Shown: positions 1 through 8,650, numbered from the stretch's first letter. The stretch is 64,000 bases of DNA from Pleurocapsa minor HA4230-MV1 (GCA_019359095.1 JAHHHZ010000021.1:1-64000), one strand, 5' to 3'. Translations and numbers: made by a program. The notes: a model not told the origin generated them from the sequence alone.

Positions 1-2
1 TA

Positions 3-146
3 GGAAAAGCAGCGATCGCCCGTATGCTAATTGAGAAGGATGAAGGCGCTAGACCTAGCGAGGTAGGGATGGAATTGATCGCAAAATGGGAACGAATAGA
101 GGACGAGATCATCAAAGAGGAAGCAAACAATGAACAGGAAGACTGA
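3..146 (+). CDS. 3' end of a small unidentified protein gene (partial)
   Basis: An open frame enters from the left edge and stops with TGA at 144-146, giving 47 visible residues rich in Glu, Lys and Ile, ending EEANNEQED. Only the C-terminus is visible and I do not recognise the family. The last 17 bases overlap the start of the next gene, the arrangement of translationally coupled genes, so the two probably belong to one operon. A HIP1 site (gcgatcgc) lies inside it. Confidence 0.45.
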   Translation, partial: GKAAIARMLIEKDEGARPSEVGMELIAKWERIEDEIIKEEANNEQED

Positions 147-381
147 AGAGTTCTTTGCTCTCAAGCACGCTATAGATGACCAGGTAGCTCGTCTAGGTTG
201 GTCAAAAGAAAGATGTATCGTTTACATCAAAGATCGCTATGGAGTGCGTTCTAGGCTGTCTATGACAGATGAACAGTTAAAACACCTTTTGGATACCCTT
301 AGTAGGCTGAAGCTTCAGCCTACCAGTGAAAGGTCAAATAGTCGATTAGACAGAAGACGTAAGAGGAAGCGTATCTGCTAG
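130..381 (+). CDS. Small basic protein with an LGWS...YG..SR..LT domain
   Basis: 83 residues. Residues about 21-60 carry the pattern LGWSKER, then YGVRSRLSMTDEQL and an LL..L end. From memory this resembles a short helical domain found at the end of cyanobacterial phage- or plasmid-type DNA metabolism proteins. The C-terminus is strongly basic (RRRKRKR), which fits nucleic acid contact. The start ATG overlaps the end of the previous frame, suggesting translational coupling. Function is unknown; a phage or plasmid origin is inference. Confidence 0.55.
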   Translation: MNRKTEEFFALKHAIDDQVARLGWSKERCIVYIKDRYGVRSRLSMTDEQLKHLLDTLSRLKLQPTSERSNSRLDRRRKRKRIC

Positions 382-405
382 TTGTGTCACAACTTGTGAC
401 ACAAC
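381..405. repeat. 25-bp perfect palindrome at the end of the 83-aa gene
   Basis: Arms GTTGTGTCACAA (381-392) and TTGTGACACAAC (394-405) are exact inverse complements around a single C. The first base is the last base of the upstream stop codon. No T-run follows, so it is not a standard intrinsic terminator. The symmetric GTGTCACAA half-site looks more like a dimeric protein binding site, though a transcript could also fold here. Confidence 0.7.
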
Positions 406-1106
406 TTAGAAAGATGTACTTACTAAGAAAAAGAATGGTAGTTAACGATAAGTTGAGCTAATTTTCAGTTTTTAGCTCTCAGGTATTCAAACACGTTCTT
501 ATCAAAATGCCAGCCTAAAATTCGATTTAAAGTGAAGCTGAGACGATATTTGACTAGGTAGCTTACCAGACTTTTTAGAATCTGAGTGATTCTAAAAGTG
601 CAAATTTGACCTCGATCTAGCTCTAAAATGCAAAATAACGAGCTTGTACTGGAAACGTACTAGTATAAGTAAAGCTAATCTGAAACACTACCCCTTGCTA
701 TAGGCATCCACCTAGATCGAGGGGTAGTGCCGTAATTGCCTATAAAGATCAGTAAGAATAGTTGTTTTAACCATTTAATTACAGTATTTAAGATAACCGC
801 CTGGAAAGACTTGGTTTCGTAACGAACTGAGGGTTGTTTAAGCGATTTGACAGATTGCTATAAAGATGGAATAATGTACAACTTTTCTATATAGCGATAA
901 TTAAGCGCTCTATTGAGGCATCTAGAGAAAGCCTGTTTTTGCTAGTTACTAATTTAAGCGCTTAAATAATTGGGGTATCTATGGACCCGCTTCTCTTTCG
1001 TTCAGCTCTCAGCTATAGTTACTTTTGAGTAAGTTTTGAGTAAAGCTTGAACGTGTGGGTTACGTCTTGCGAGTGAAAGTCAGTCCTAGACCGAACGATA
1101 GTGAGG
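406..1106. other. 701-bp gene-free stretch with several inverted repeats
   Basis: I see no convincing reading frame on either strand. It contains a 10-bp inverted repeat (686-695 with 720-729), an 11-bp inverted repeat (610-620 with 712-722), and a 16-bp perfect palindrome ATTTAAGCGCTTAAAT at 952-967. It could hold a small RNA, regulatory DNA, or remnants of a lost element; nothing in it decides between these. Confidence 0.5.
610..729. repeat. Two overlapping inverted repeats, possible alternative RNA folds
   Basis: CCTCGATCTAG at 610-620 is the exact inverse complement of CTAGATCGAGG at 712-722. CACTACCCCT at 686-695 is the exact inverse complement of AGGGGTAGTG at 720-729. The right-hand arms overlap at 720-722, so in a transcript the two helices would compete. 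A small RNA is one explanation, chance another. Confidence 0.5.
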
Positions 1107-1188
1107 TGCGGATAGCGAGACTCGAACTCGCAAGGCGTAAGCCACACGCCCCTCAAGCGTGCGTGTCTACCAATTCCACCATATCCGC
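1107..1188 (-). tRNA. trnL-GAG: tRNA-Leu (anticodon GAG)
   Basis: Read on the minus strand, the acceptor stem GCGGATA pairs with TATCCGC, followed by discriminator A. The D-arm has GGTAGACA, the anticodon stem CACGC/GCGTG encloses the loop TTGAGGG with anticodon GAG, a long class II variable arm follows, and the T-arm is GCGAG-TTCGAGT-CTCGC. The long variable arm and anticodon identify leucine (reads CUC/CUU). The 3' CCA is not encoded. Length 82 nt. Confidence 0.95.
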
Positions 1189-1338
1189 AGATTGAATCAA
1201 GAAGAAGCTAAATTTGGCTTTTAGCGTCTATCATACTCATTCTTGGCAATTTATAATTTATCACATATTGAACCAGATTGTTTTGCCAATTATTGAAGTT
1301 AAATGCGAATTAATCTTTGAATACGAACAGCTTAAGCC

Positions 1339-1836
1339 TTATTTAACAGCAGAGTTTTTGACTAATTCCCGAAACTTTTGACGCTGTTGGGGAGTTAAAA
1401 TCTCTCTGATAGCCAGCATACTCTCAAAGTGTAATGATTCCATTTTCAGACGTAAACTACTTAGTTGCCGATTTTTAGCTTGGAGTAATTCTATCGGTTC
1501 TGTCCCCACCATCATATCTGATAACTGTTGCTGCAATCTGGCAATATGCTGTTTTTGATTAATTATTTCTTGTTGATACTGGAGATGAATCTGTTGAATC
1601 TGCTGGTGCTGTTCTTTGGTTAAATCCAACTGTTGAAATAGACTACTGACAGTCTGTTCTGGTGGCGTTGCGGAAGAAGACTGTTGGGCAATGATTGTTT
1701 CAGTGGCAATATTATAACCTGTTAAAAACGACCAAGAGGAACCTGCAAACACAGGTAGGCTATAAAAAATTGAAAGAGCGATCGCGACTATAGTTAACCA
1801 GTATCGTTGTCGTCGGACTAAAGCTTGAAAAATCAT
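1339..1836 (-). CDS. Spy/CpxP-like periplasmic protein
   Basis: 165 residues. An N-terminal hydrophobic segment (residues about 13-32, ending VFAG) looks like a signal peptide or anchor. The rest is Gln-rich and helical, with two LT..Q-type motifs, LDLTKEQHQQI near residue 70 and ILTPQQRQKF near 147, as in the Spy/CpxP/LTXXQ family of periplasmic chaperones and envelope-stress sensors. It is the third gene of a leftward operon after an ECF sigma factor and a probable anti-sigma factor, with 26-27 bp gaps, so it is probably a target of that sigma factor. Family assignment is by motif; the substrate is unknown. Confidence 0.75.
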   Translation of the reverse strand: MIFQALVRRQRYWLTIVAIALSIFYSLPVFAGSSWSFLTGYNIATETIIAQQSSSATPPEQTVSSLFQQLDLTKEQHQQIQQIHLQYQQEIINQKQHIARLQQQLSDMMVGTEPIELLQAKNRQLSSLRLKMESLHFESMLAIREILTPQQRQKFRELVKNSAVK

Positions 1837-1862
1837 TGATAGACTACAAAAAATAAAAGTCT

Positions 1863-2249
1863 TTACTGTGCAGAAACAGATAAAGCTGGTTGCGACTCAG
1901 ATATGGTGGGAAGTAACCAGGAAGCTTCTGTTTTTTTGTTTGCTGTATAGCTGCTATTATCGAGGGTATCATACCAATTTTTGACTAAAAAGTTTTCTAG
2001 ATCTTTTGGTTCGAGGGCTGTTCGAGGGGTTTTTACACCAAAACTGACAGAAGTGACCAGAAACCCAGTAGCGATCGCCCCTGGAATAGTCCATGTTATT
2101 TTAAAACTGAATCTTCTCTGTCTGGGATGAGGTTCGAGAGAATCAATTAGGCGCTGTTCGAGATCTAAGTGAGGATCGGCAGGTATGGGTCGATTATGTC
2201 GCATAAAACTGACAAGGTTATTTTGGCGATCATTGCGTAAGTTAGTCAT
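1863..2249 (-). CDS. Probable membrane anti-sigma factor
   Basis: 128 residues with one transmembrane segment near residues 52-68 (WTIPGAIATGFLVTSVSFG) between a hydrophilic N-terminal half and a C-terminal tail. It lies directly downstream of an ECF sigma gene and upstream of a Spy-like gene, the usual place for a cognate anti-sigma factor; cyanobacterial SigG-type operons have a similar partner. It has no cysteine, so it cannot be a zinc-binding anti-sigma factor of the HxxxCxxC type. The role comes from position and topology, not from a strong sequence match. Confidence 0.6.
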   Translation of the reverse strand: MTNLRNDRQNNLVSFMRHNRPIPADPHLDLEQRLIDSLEPHPRQRRFSFKITWTIPGAIATGFLVTSVSFGVKTPRTALEPKDLENFLVKNWYDTLDNSSYTANKKTEASWLLPTISESQPALSVSAQ

Positions 2250-2276
2250 AATGCTGCTGATTAAACTAAATAAAGG

Positions 2277-2903
2277 TTAAAAAGATATCCCTTGTTGTTC
2301 GAGAAATTTCTTCAAAGAATTGCGAGCGTGAAATAACCGAGATTTAACTGTTCCGACAGGCACATTTAAAATTTCGGCAACTTGCTTTTGTGGTAAATCT
2401 TCTAGGTCGTGCAAAACTAATACGGCTCGATGCTCAAAACTAAGATTATTCAAACCTCTATGCACCAAATCCCGATAGTGTAACTGCATCAAATCTGATG
2501 CAGGCTCTAAATTAGTTAGTTTTGTCTTGTCTAATTCTTTTTCCCAAGTTTTTTGATTGAGGCTGGTTTTTTCTTGACCTTTAGCTAATTTACGCCGTTG
2601 ATCTATCGCTACATTCCAGCTAATGCGATAAAGCCAGGTGGAAAAATATTTAGTTGTCTTTAATTTTGGTAATCCTTTCCAAACCTTGAGAAACACCTCC
2701 TGCACCAAATCATCTAGAATTGCCGAACCACATAGTTGATAGAGGGTTGAGCGTACCCGCTGTTGGTAACGTTGGTATAGCAAACGAAAACAGTCGCGAT
2801 CGCCCTGCTGACAAAGGAAGATTAATTCTTGTTCTGTCGCCGACCCTGTCTCTAATGCTGCATTGATCGCACTAGCCTGTTCACAAGCTAAGATTTTGCT
2901 CAT
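2277..2903 (-). CDS. ECF-type RNA polymerase sigma factor (SigG-like)
   Basis: 208 residues. Region 2 (about residues 40-105) contains YQRYQQRVRSTLYQ and the DDLVQEVFLKVWKGL motif followed by STWLYRISWNVAIDQRR. Region 4 (about 150-200) contains LSFEHRAVLVLHDLEDL and the HTH VAEILNVPVGTVKSRLFHAR. Region 3 is missing, as in all ECF factors. It heads a leftward three-gene operon with a membrane anti-sigma candidate and a Spy-like periplasmic protein, which points to envelope stress. The sigG assignment is inferred from this neighbourhood. Confidence 0.88.
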   Translation of the reverse strand: MSKILACEQASAINAALETGSATEQELIFLCQQGDRDCFRLLYQRYQQRVRSTLYQLCGSAILDDLVQEVFLKVWKGLPKLKTTKYFSTWLYRISWNVAIDQRRKLAKGQEKTSLNQKTWEKELDKTKLTNLEPASDLMQLHYRDLVHRGLNNLSFEHRAVLVLHDLEDLPQKQVAEILNVPVGTVKSRLFHARNSLKKFLEQQGISF

Positions 2904-2990
2904 TTTACCTAGAAATAGTTCGTTCTTGTTATATAGACTAACAATGGTTGGTGTTGGTTCAATTTTGCCTAAAATTTCAGTTTAGCTTTA

Positions 2991-3470
2991 CTAATTATTT
3001 TGCTTGTTTAAGCAGTAAGTATTAATTTCCTGAATCAATTTCTGTTGGATTATTCCCGCTTTGATAGCATCCTGACGAGCCGATTTAAGGGCAAGAACAT
3101 CTTTATTTTCTCTGGCTGTTACCGCATCGTAGGTAGCCTGTGAGTAAATACGATAGATGGTAATAAGCTGGTTTTGATATTTAATTAATTCACTTTGATT
3201 AAGCTTAAGAACTGTCATATGATCGGCTGCTTGGCTAAATCTATTTGCAGCCTCAAGCCAGTTTTTCATTTCGCTTGACTGTTCATTACCATCACTAGCA
3301 TTTTGATTGTTTTGTTGAACATCTCGAGCAACTCGAAAAATCTGTTCGCACTGAGAAAATTTATTTTCTTCACAACTGACAGTAAACAAGCTTAAGAGCA
3401 CAATTACCAAAATTGACTGATAGTTACCTGTTAAGCTGGGTTTTAATTTACCCTTTCTAGAGACCAACAT
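2991..3470 (-). CDS. Putative lipoprotein, unknown function
   Basis: 159 residues. A basic N-terminus precedes a hydrophobic stretch (about residues 19-32) ending FTVSC, a plausible though imperfect lipobox with Cys33. The mature part is helical and Gln/Asn-rich with two more Cys, near residues 41 and 153, that could form a disulfide. It stands between the sigma operon and the prenyl transferase gene on the same strand. I do not recognise the family. Confidence 0.6.
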   Translation of the reverse strand: MLVSRKGKLKPSLTGNYQSILVIVLLSLFTVSCEENKFSQCEQIFRVARDVQQNNQNASDGNEQSSEMKNWLEAANRFSQAADHMTVLKLNQSELIKYQNQLITIYRIYSQATYDAVTARENKDVLALKSARQDAIKAGIIQQKLIQEINTYCLNKQNN

Positions 3471-3593
3471 CGTATTTATGACTTCTGACTCCTAATTAAT
3501 CTTGATGCCTTATTTGATGTTATTGCCGAGCATGATTAATAATTTGCTTCAAGTTAGCATAATCTAAAATTAAAGTTGTTGAGTAAACTTAAA

Positions 3594-4568
3594 TTAATAT
3601 ATACGGCTTACGGCATAATCAGTTAACTCATGGAGAGCATCTTTAGAACTAGAAGGAGGCAGACAACTAAGGCTTTGACCAGCTTTATAAGCCAGATCCT
3701 TAGCTAGTTGACGAGCTTGCTCAATACCATCGCTTTTTTTGACTAATTCTAAGGCTTGATTGAGATCTTCTGATTCAGAAAATTTGCGCTCAATTAAAAT
3801 TTTCAAGTAAGGTTCTTGTTGCAGAGCATAAAACACAGGAGAGGTCAATTTGCCGCTAGCTAGATCTAATCCTGCTGGCTTCCCCAGCACTTCAGTTGAA
3901 CCAGTAAAATCAAGAATATCATCGACAATTTGAAAAGCCAAACCTAAATTGCGACCATAGCTATAAAGGTTTTCCGCTACATCAGAACTCACATCACTTA
4001 AGACAGCAGCAGCCTTCGCACTATTTGCCATTAAGGAAGCAGTTTTATAATAAGTTTTGTCTAAGTAACAGTCGATAGAAGCATCTATATCAAAGCGATT
4101 TATGCTTTGCATAATTTCTCCTTGGGCAAAATCTCTAATTACCTCAGACAGAAGTTTGACTACCTGCAAATTATCTAAATTAGCCAAATACCAAGATGAC
4201 TGAGCAAACAAAAAATCTCCTGCTAATACAGCAATGCGATCGCCAAATAAACTATTGACTGTTTCCACATTGCGACGCAAATCAGCTTCGTCCACCACAT
4301 CATCATGTACTAGGCTAGCAGTATGAATCATCTCCGTGATTTCTGCTAAACGACGATGACGAGGGGTTAAGTCATGGTCTGACATAGTAGCTCGCGAAGC
4401 CAGCAAAACGATCGCTGGTCGAATTCTTTTTCCCCCAGCATCAAACAAGTGTTCGGCAGCAGCACCTAAAATCGGATGGCGCGCCCCAATCAGTTGCTTG
4501 AGATTATCTGTCAAAATATTCAGATCATTTTCAACGGGTGTCAATAACGAGGTAGTAGAAGATGTCAT
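3594..4568 (-). CDS. sds: Solanesyl diphosphate synthase (plastoquinone side chain)
   Basis: 324 residues, the normal length of a long-chain trans-prenyl diphosphate synthase. It shows GGKRIRP at 45-51, the first Asp-rich motif DDVVD at 89-93, and the second Asp-rich motif DDILD at 216-220, both needed for Mg2+ and diphosphate binding. The enzyme condenses isopentenyl diphosphate units into the C45 chain used for plastoquinone-9 in cyanobacteria. The residues before the first motif (HTASLVH) are small, consistent with a long product. Assignment to sds rather than geranylgeranyl synthase rests on overall pattern and is likely but not tested. Confidence 0.88.
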   Translation of the reverse strand: MTSSTTSLLTPVENDLNILTDNLKQLIGARHPILGAAAEHLFDAGGKRIRPAIVLLASRATMSDHDLTPRHRRLAEITEMIHTASLVHDDVVDEADLRRNVETVNSLFGDRIAVLAGDFLFAQSSWYLANLDNLQVVKLLSEVIRDFAQGEIMQSINRFDIDASIDCYLDKTYYKTASLMANSAKAAAVLSDVSSDVAENLYSYGRNLGLAFQIVDDILDFTGSTEVLGKPAGLDLASGKLTSPVFYALQQEPYLKILIERKFSESEDLNQALELVKKSDGIEQARQLAKDLAYKAGQSLSCLPPSSSKDALHELTDYAVSRIY

Positions 4569-5132
4569 TGTTCAGCCAGGTATGGCAAATAATTATTTAA
4601 GAAACTTTACATATATTGTACTTATTTTAAGGGAAGCTCACCTAATAACCAACTACTAACTTAAGAACGATGACAAATTTAAGTCTATAATCAAGACTAG
4701 GTAAGTATTTAATCTAAAAGATTTGTGCTATTCTCAATAATGAGAGTATTACCAAAACTAAAGGTTATCTCCTGAAAGTGCGATCGAGCCAATCACATAT
4801 TGGCAGATTTAGCAGACTTAACTATTTCAGGGCTAATCTCTTGCTAGGGCAATCAGCTTTATTTTGCTGAAACAAATCGATCGATAATCAGAGTAGCTCA
4901 AGTCTAAATACAGACAATTTTTTTGGATGTTTTAGTCAGACCAAGGTATCTCGAAGTAGAGGTCACAATAGCTCTGCGTTAATTTTGTCCTGAAATTTTG
5001 CTGTTTACTGTCTAAGCTAATTAGGCGACAAAAGGTGAACAGTCTAATCCAAGGTGCAAAGAAATTTCTTGTCTTAATTTCCCCAAAATTACTTAATCAA
5101 AAAAATCTGATTTAAATAAGCCCACATTAACG
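4569..5132. other. 564-bp gene-free stretch
   Basis: AT-rich and full of stop codons in all frames. The right part presumably holds the promoter of the leftward sds gene near 4570-4700. A loose inverted repeat, ATTCTCA/TGAGAGT, occurs around 4730-4750. I see nothing else that I can name. Confidence 0.4.
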
Positions 5133-5291
5133 ATGAACTTGAGCAACTTACCTGTTTTCATCTTATTTTTTGCTAGTCTCTATCTCTCAATTGTTTATGG
5201 CTTATTGAAGATAGCAGAAGTTCAAAGACACAACGCCAGAACAATTTCTCGCACTGCTGTGGATTCAAAACAGCCCATGAAAACGCCTTAA
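5133..5291 (+). CDS. Small single-membrane-span protein, hypothetical
   Basis: 52 residues beginning MNLSNLPVFILFF. Residues about 6-27 form a hydrophobic helix, followed by a polar, mildly basic tail ending QPMKTP. The size and layout resemble the many small thylakoid-type membrane proteins of cyanobacteria, but I cannot match it to one. No clear ribosome binding site precedes the ATG, and it is the only rightward frame in this leftward neighbourhood. It may be real or a chance frame. Confidence 0.35.
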   Translation: MNLSNLPVFILFFASLYLSIVYGLLKIAEVQRHNARTISRTAVDSKQPMKTP

Positions 5292-5321
5292 GCTGAAGCG
5301 GAGCTGTGAGGGTTGGTCAAA

Positions 5322-6155
5322 TTACTCTGTAGGATTTAAAGCCATTACTTCCGAGACGAGTTGTTTGACCTCAATCTTTTGTACGCGCGGATAGTAGCCC
5401 AACCATTGCTGAGATAGATCGGCAAACTGCTGAGGAGATCCAGTAACACAAAAGCGAGTTGGCAAGGAAAAATGATTGTTTCTTAGTCCTAATAAGGATA
5501 ATTCTTTATCCGCTGCCACTACAATATGTTCTGCTGGATCGACTACCTTAACGGAAGCTGGTAATAAGGTGCGGATAATCGGCTCTAGGTGTCGATAATG
5601 AGTACAGCCATAAACTAAAGTATCAATGTCTTGTGCTAGCAAGGGGGCTAAATATTCCTGAGCGACTAATATAGTTTGTTCGGTATATAGTTGATTTTGC
5701 TCAATTAAGCTGACAAACTGAGGACAGGCAACTTCCCACACCTGAGCTTGGGGTTTAATTTCATGAATTGCCTGACGGTAAGCATGACTTTTAGCGGTAG
5801 CAGCAGTAGCCATTACCCCAATTCGCTCTCCTTGCATGACGGCAGCTTTTGCCCCCGATAGAATTACGCCGAGAATCGGCACGTTATATTCGCTCCTGAC
5901 AGCTTCTAAAGCCAAGGCTGAGCTAGTATTGCACGCCATAATAATCATTTTGAGATCTTGGCCACACATCCAATCGAGAATTTCACGCGCAAAGAGCAAA
6001 ATTTCTTCTGGCGATCGCGTTCCGTAGGGTAAACGAGCCGAATCAGCAACATAGAGAAGAGATTCTGTCGGCATTTGACGATACATTTCTCTTAATACCG
6101 TCAGCCCGCCAACTCCGCTATCAAATAAGCCGATCCGCTGATGTGAATTTTTCAT
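5322..6155 (-). CDS. murI: Glutamate racemase
   Basis: 277 residues, typical for MurI. The start matches the family: IGLFDSGVGGLTVL at residues 8-21 with the Asp, and VADSARLPYG at 36-45. The two catalytic cysteines are in ACNTSS (Cys75) and YGCTH (Cys184). The enzyme interconverts L- and D-glutamate, supplying D-Glu for peptidoglycan. It follows the cell wall amidase gene on the same strand with a 57-bp gap, a pairing also known in other cyanobacteria, so the two form a cell wall operon. Confidence 0.95.
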   Translation of the reverse strand: MKNSHQRIGLFDSGVGGLTVLREMYRQMPTESLLYVADSARLPYGTRSPEEILLFAREILDWMCGQDLKMIIMACNTSSALALEAVRSEYNVPILGVILSGAKAAVMQGERIGVMATAATAKSHAYRQAIHEIKPQAQVWEVACPQFVSLIEQNQLYTEQTILVAQEYLAPLLAQDIDTLVYGCTHYRHLEPIIRTLLPASVKVVDPAEHIVVAADKELSLLGLRNNHFSLPTRFCVTGSPQQFADLSQQWLGYYPRVQKIEVKQLVSEVMALNPTE

Positions 6156-6212
6156 ATTGAATGGTTAGTTTTGTCTTAAATAAGATTAATTATGGAAGTA
6201 TAAATACTTAAC

Positions 6213-8066
6213 TTAAAGATTATTCTGTTTAATATACTCCAGAATTCCCTTGGCGATCGCTTCTGCCATAAGACGACGATGATTGGGATCTTCAAGATTG
6301 TCAGCATCAACCTCTCCTGTGACAAAGCCCACCTCGACCAACACAGCTGGCATAGTGGAATGTCTCAGAACAAAAAATCTAGCTCTTCTAATGCTTCGGT
6401 CATCAATATCGACTCCATTTAAAATACTCCAGTGAACCAATTCTGCCAAGCGACGACCACTGTCATAGTAGTAAGTCTCTAACCCATTGACATCAGGACG
6501 ACTGAGGTTAATTGAGTTGGCGTGAATACTGACAAACAGATCAGCCTTAACACGATTGGCGAGGTCGGTTCTACCCTCAAGGCTAATAAAGACATCCGTG
6601 TCTCTAGTCATTACGACATCAATGTTTTGTTTTCTGAGAATTTCTTCCACGTCGAGGGCAATTGGCAAGATTACATCTTTTTCTCGCAAACCATCAATGC
6701 CAACCGCACCCGAATCTTCACCACCATGACCAGGATCGATAATTACTCTGGGGCGATCTTCGGTTAGAGGAGGCAGACTTGGCTCAATAGTACTCTCCTT
6801 AGGAATCTTGGCAAATCCTGGAGGTAATAAAGGTGCATCATTTTCAGGTAGAGGAGCAATACCCACCTCAATCGGCAAGACCACCTCGTTGTCACTAGCA
6901 CTGAGTTTGCCTAGACGATATCTCAAGCGAGTGGTGATTTCTAAGACGACTTGGGTATTTTCTTGACGTACCTTTAATTCGGAGATGGGACTACCTGATT
7001 GTAGTTCAGGGCCTTGAAAATCTTCGGCTAATTCGGCATTGTTAATAGTGATTTGGTAAATACCGTTACTGTTGCGGGATGCGACCGCCGATAGCTCGCG
7101 ATCGCCATGAATTATCAGTTGGGTATCATCATCCCCTAGCTCAATTTCTTCAATAGAGTTTAGCTGTTCGTCATTATCGGCTACTTCAGATGATGTATCA
7201 GATTCGGTTGTGGGTAAAGGAGCATCAGAAATGCCCGCAGTAGAACGAGGAAGTTCACCTTTAGGAACTAAAAGCAAGCCTTGATTAATGCGGCTAAACA
7301 TAGCAAGCCAATCAGGACTTTCTTCCGTCACCTGCATACTCATAACCGCCTGTTCATCTTCCTCCTGTTCAAAATCAATCGTGGAAACACCATATTGATT
7401 GACAGCTATCGACTGATCGACTAAATCTTCGGGTAGGGTAACACCTTCAAAAGAGAAATTAATGCGATCGCCATCTCGTTCTGAATCAATCTTTATTTGA
7501 CGATCGCCCTCAATGTCAATCAAAAAGCCATTGCTCGTAGCTTTAATATAAGGAGAATCAGCACTAGCGGAATTAGCAGTATTGACCGTAGTGTCTTCTA
7601 GTCCTGGTAATTCTGTCGGCAGATCTACTTCGGGTAGTTCTAATACTTCAGGGTCTTTATTGGTAGCAGCAACACGGGATACTTCGGGCTGCGGTATGGT
7701 TACTTTCCAATGAGTCGGCGAAACATCATCAAACTCAATTTGCTCGGCATCGAGAGTATAGCCAGGCGCTAATTCCACCACAATACGCGAGGTATCTAAC
7801 TCTGGTTGTCCAATACGAAATCCATTAACTGGGCCTTGGTAGCTTTCCTTTACTGTTTCTTGACCCAAAACTGTTCCTGGTAAATCAATCACCAGTCGAG
7901 TGGGGTTACTCAATAATTCAGCTTTAGGCTGTACCCCTTGGTCGGTTTCAAAAACTAAATTATTGTCCTGTGGTTCAAACTCCCACGAAACAATTTTTCC
8001 TGCCTTAGCGGGGGAGCATAACAGAAAAACACCTATAAAACCAGATAGTAGCCAGTGAAATCTCAC
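6213..8066 (-). CDS. amiC: N-acetylmuramoyl-L-alanine amidase with AMIN domains
   Basis: About 617 residues. I choose the GTG at 8066 as start because GAGGAG lies 8-9 bases before it and the protein then begins with a clean signal peptide (MRFHWLLSGFIGVFLLC...AKA). AMIN domains, which target peptidoglycan, occur near residues 20-130 and again near 310-400. The C-terminal Amidase_3 domain (about 440-610) has the zinc motif DPGHGG, then VSIHAN and the glutamate in VLVEVGF. It cleaves the amide between muramic acid and the stem peptide, acting in cell separation and, in filamentous relatives, septal pores. Downstream is murI. Confidence 0.93.
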   Translation of the reverse strand: MRFHWLLSGFIGVFLLCSPAKAGKIVSWEFEPQDNNLVFETDQGVQPKAELLSNPTRLVIDLPGTVLGQETVKESYQGPVNGFRIGQPELDTSRIVVELAPGYTLDAEQIEFDDVSPTHWKVTIPQPEVSRVAATNKDPEVLELPEVDLPTELPGLEDTTVNTANSASADSPYIKATSNGFLIDIEGDRQIKIDSERDGDRINFSFEGVTLPEDLVDQSIAVNQYGVSTIDFEQEEDEQAVMSMQVTEESPDWLAMFSRINQGLLLVPKGELPRSTAGISDAPLPTTESDTSSEVADNDEQLNSIEEIELGDDDTQLIIHGDRELSAVASRNSNGIYQITINNAELAEDFQGPELQSGSPISELKVRQENTQVVLEITTRLRYRLGKLSASDNEVVLPIEVGIAPLPENDAPLLPPGFAKIPKESTIEPSLPPLTEDRPRVIIDPGHGGEDSGAVGIDGLREKDVILPIALDVEEILRKQNIDVVMTRDTDVFISLEGRTDLANRVKADLFVSIHANSINLSRPDVNGLETYYYDSGRRLAELVHWSILNGVDIDDRSIRRARFFVLRHSTMPAVLVEVGFVTGEVDADNLEDPNHRRLMAEAIAKGILEYIKQNNL

Positions 8067-8068
8067 AA

Positions 8069-8359
8069 TTATTGCTCCTCGCACAGATTAGGTAACTGAT
8101 TTTCAGATACGGTTAGCCAGTGTCGTTCATGATTCCCCCCAGAGGAGGATCTTGATACCAGTTGACGTTGGTACGTCTTTGCATACCAGCAAAGCTGCTC
8201 GTCAAATAAGACACAATTAAAATCTATGATTTCGTCAAACTGCCTCAAACAGATTGATGCCAACCTTAAAGTATCCTCAGTCAATTCCATTAGAACTTTA
8301 TAGTACCCATTCTTGAAGTTTGATTGATCAAGACGTGAGAAGAAGCAATTTGGTTTCAT
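8069..8359 (-). CDS. Hypothetical 96-aa protein coupled to the amidase gene
   Basis: 96 residues, no signal peptide or membrane span, four cysteines. I do not recognise the family. Its TAA stop at 8071-8069 is separated by only two bases from the amidase start codon, and the amidase ribosome binding site lies inside its last codons, the layout of translational coupling. That spacing is the best argument that it is a real gene; it could instead be a chance frame covering the amidase leader. Confidence 0.45.
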   Translation of the reverse strand: MKPNCFFSRLDQSNFKNGYYKVLMELTEDTLRLASICLRQFDEIIDFNCVLFDEQLCWYAKTYQRQLVSRSSSGGNHERHWLTVSENQLPNLCEEQ

Positions 8360-8384
8360 TGATTAGTTGAGACTAATTATGTTG

Positions 8385-8650
8385 TCATTCCTGAACTTTG
8401 TCCACTAATTCAGCTATAGAGCCTTTCTTTTTAAAGACCAAACCGACTTCTCCTCGGGGAATTATAGCAACACCGAACGCTATTTTATTCAGCTCGAAGT
8501 TACCAAATACGGTGAATTCCGTAATGACTTTACCTAGGATAGCAACCAAAGTTCAAAATGTGGCAATAATCAATTAATTACCGTAGAAATATAAGACAAG
8601 ATCGAGGCAAAGAATAAACCAGTTAACAATACTTGACCACGAGTTTTCAT
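8385..8650 (-). pseudogene. Decayed remnant of a CPA-type Na+/H+ antiporter
   Basis: On the minus strand, codons 8552-8388 read TLVAILGKVITEFTVFG, then AFGVAIIPRGEVGLVF and a short polar tail, stopping at 8385-8387. The LGK, G.G..PRGEVGLVF pattern is the conserved C-terminal region of cation:proton antiporters. An in-frame TGA (8555-8553) lies just before it. A further piece, 8650-8570, reads MKTRGQVLLTGLFFAS and may be another part of the same gene, in keeping with an internal deletion. No intact antiporter frame is present. The C-terminal match is strong; the N-terminal part is tentative. Confidence 0.7.
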
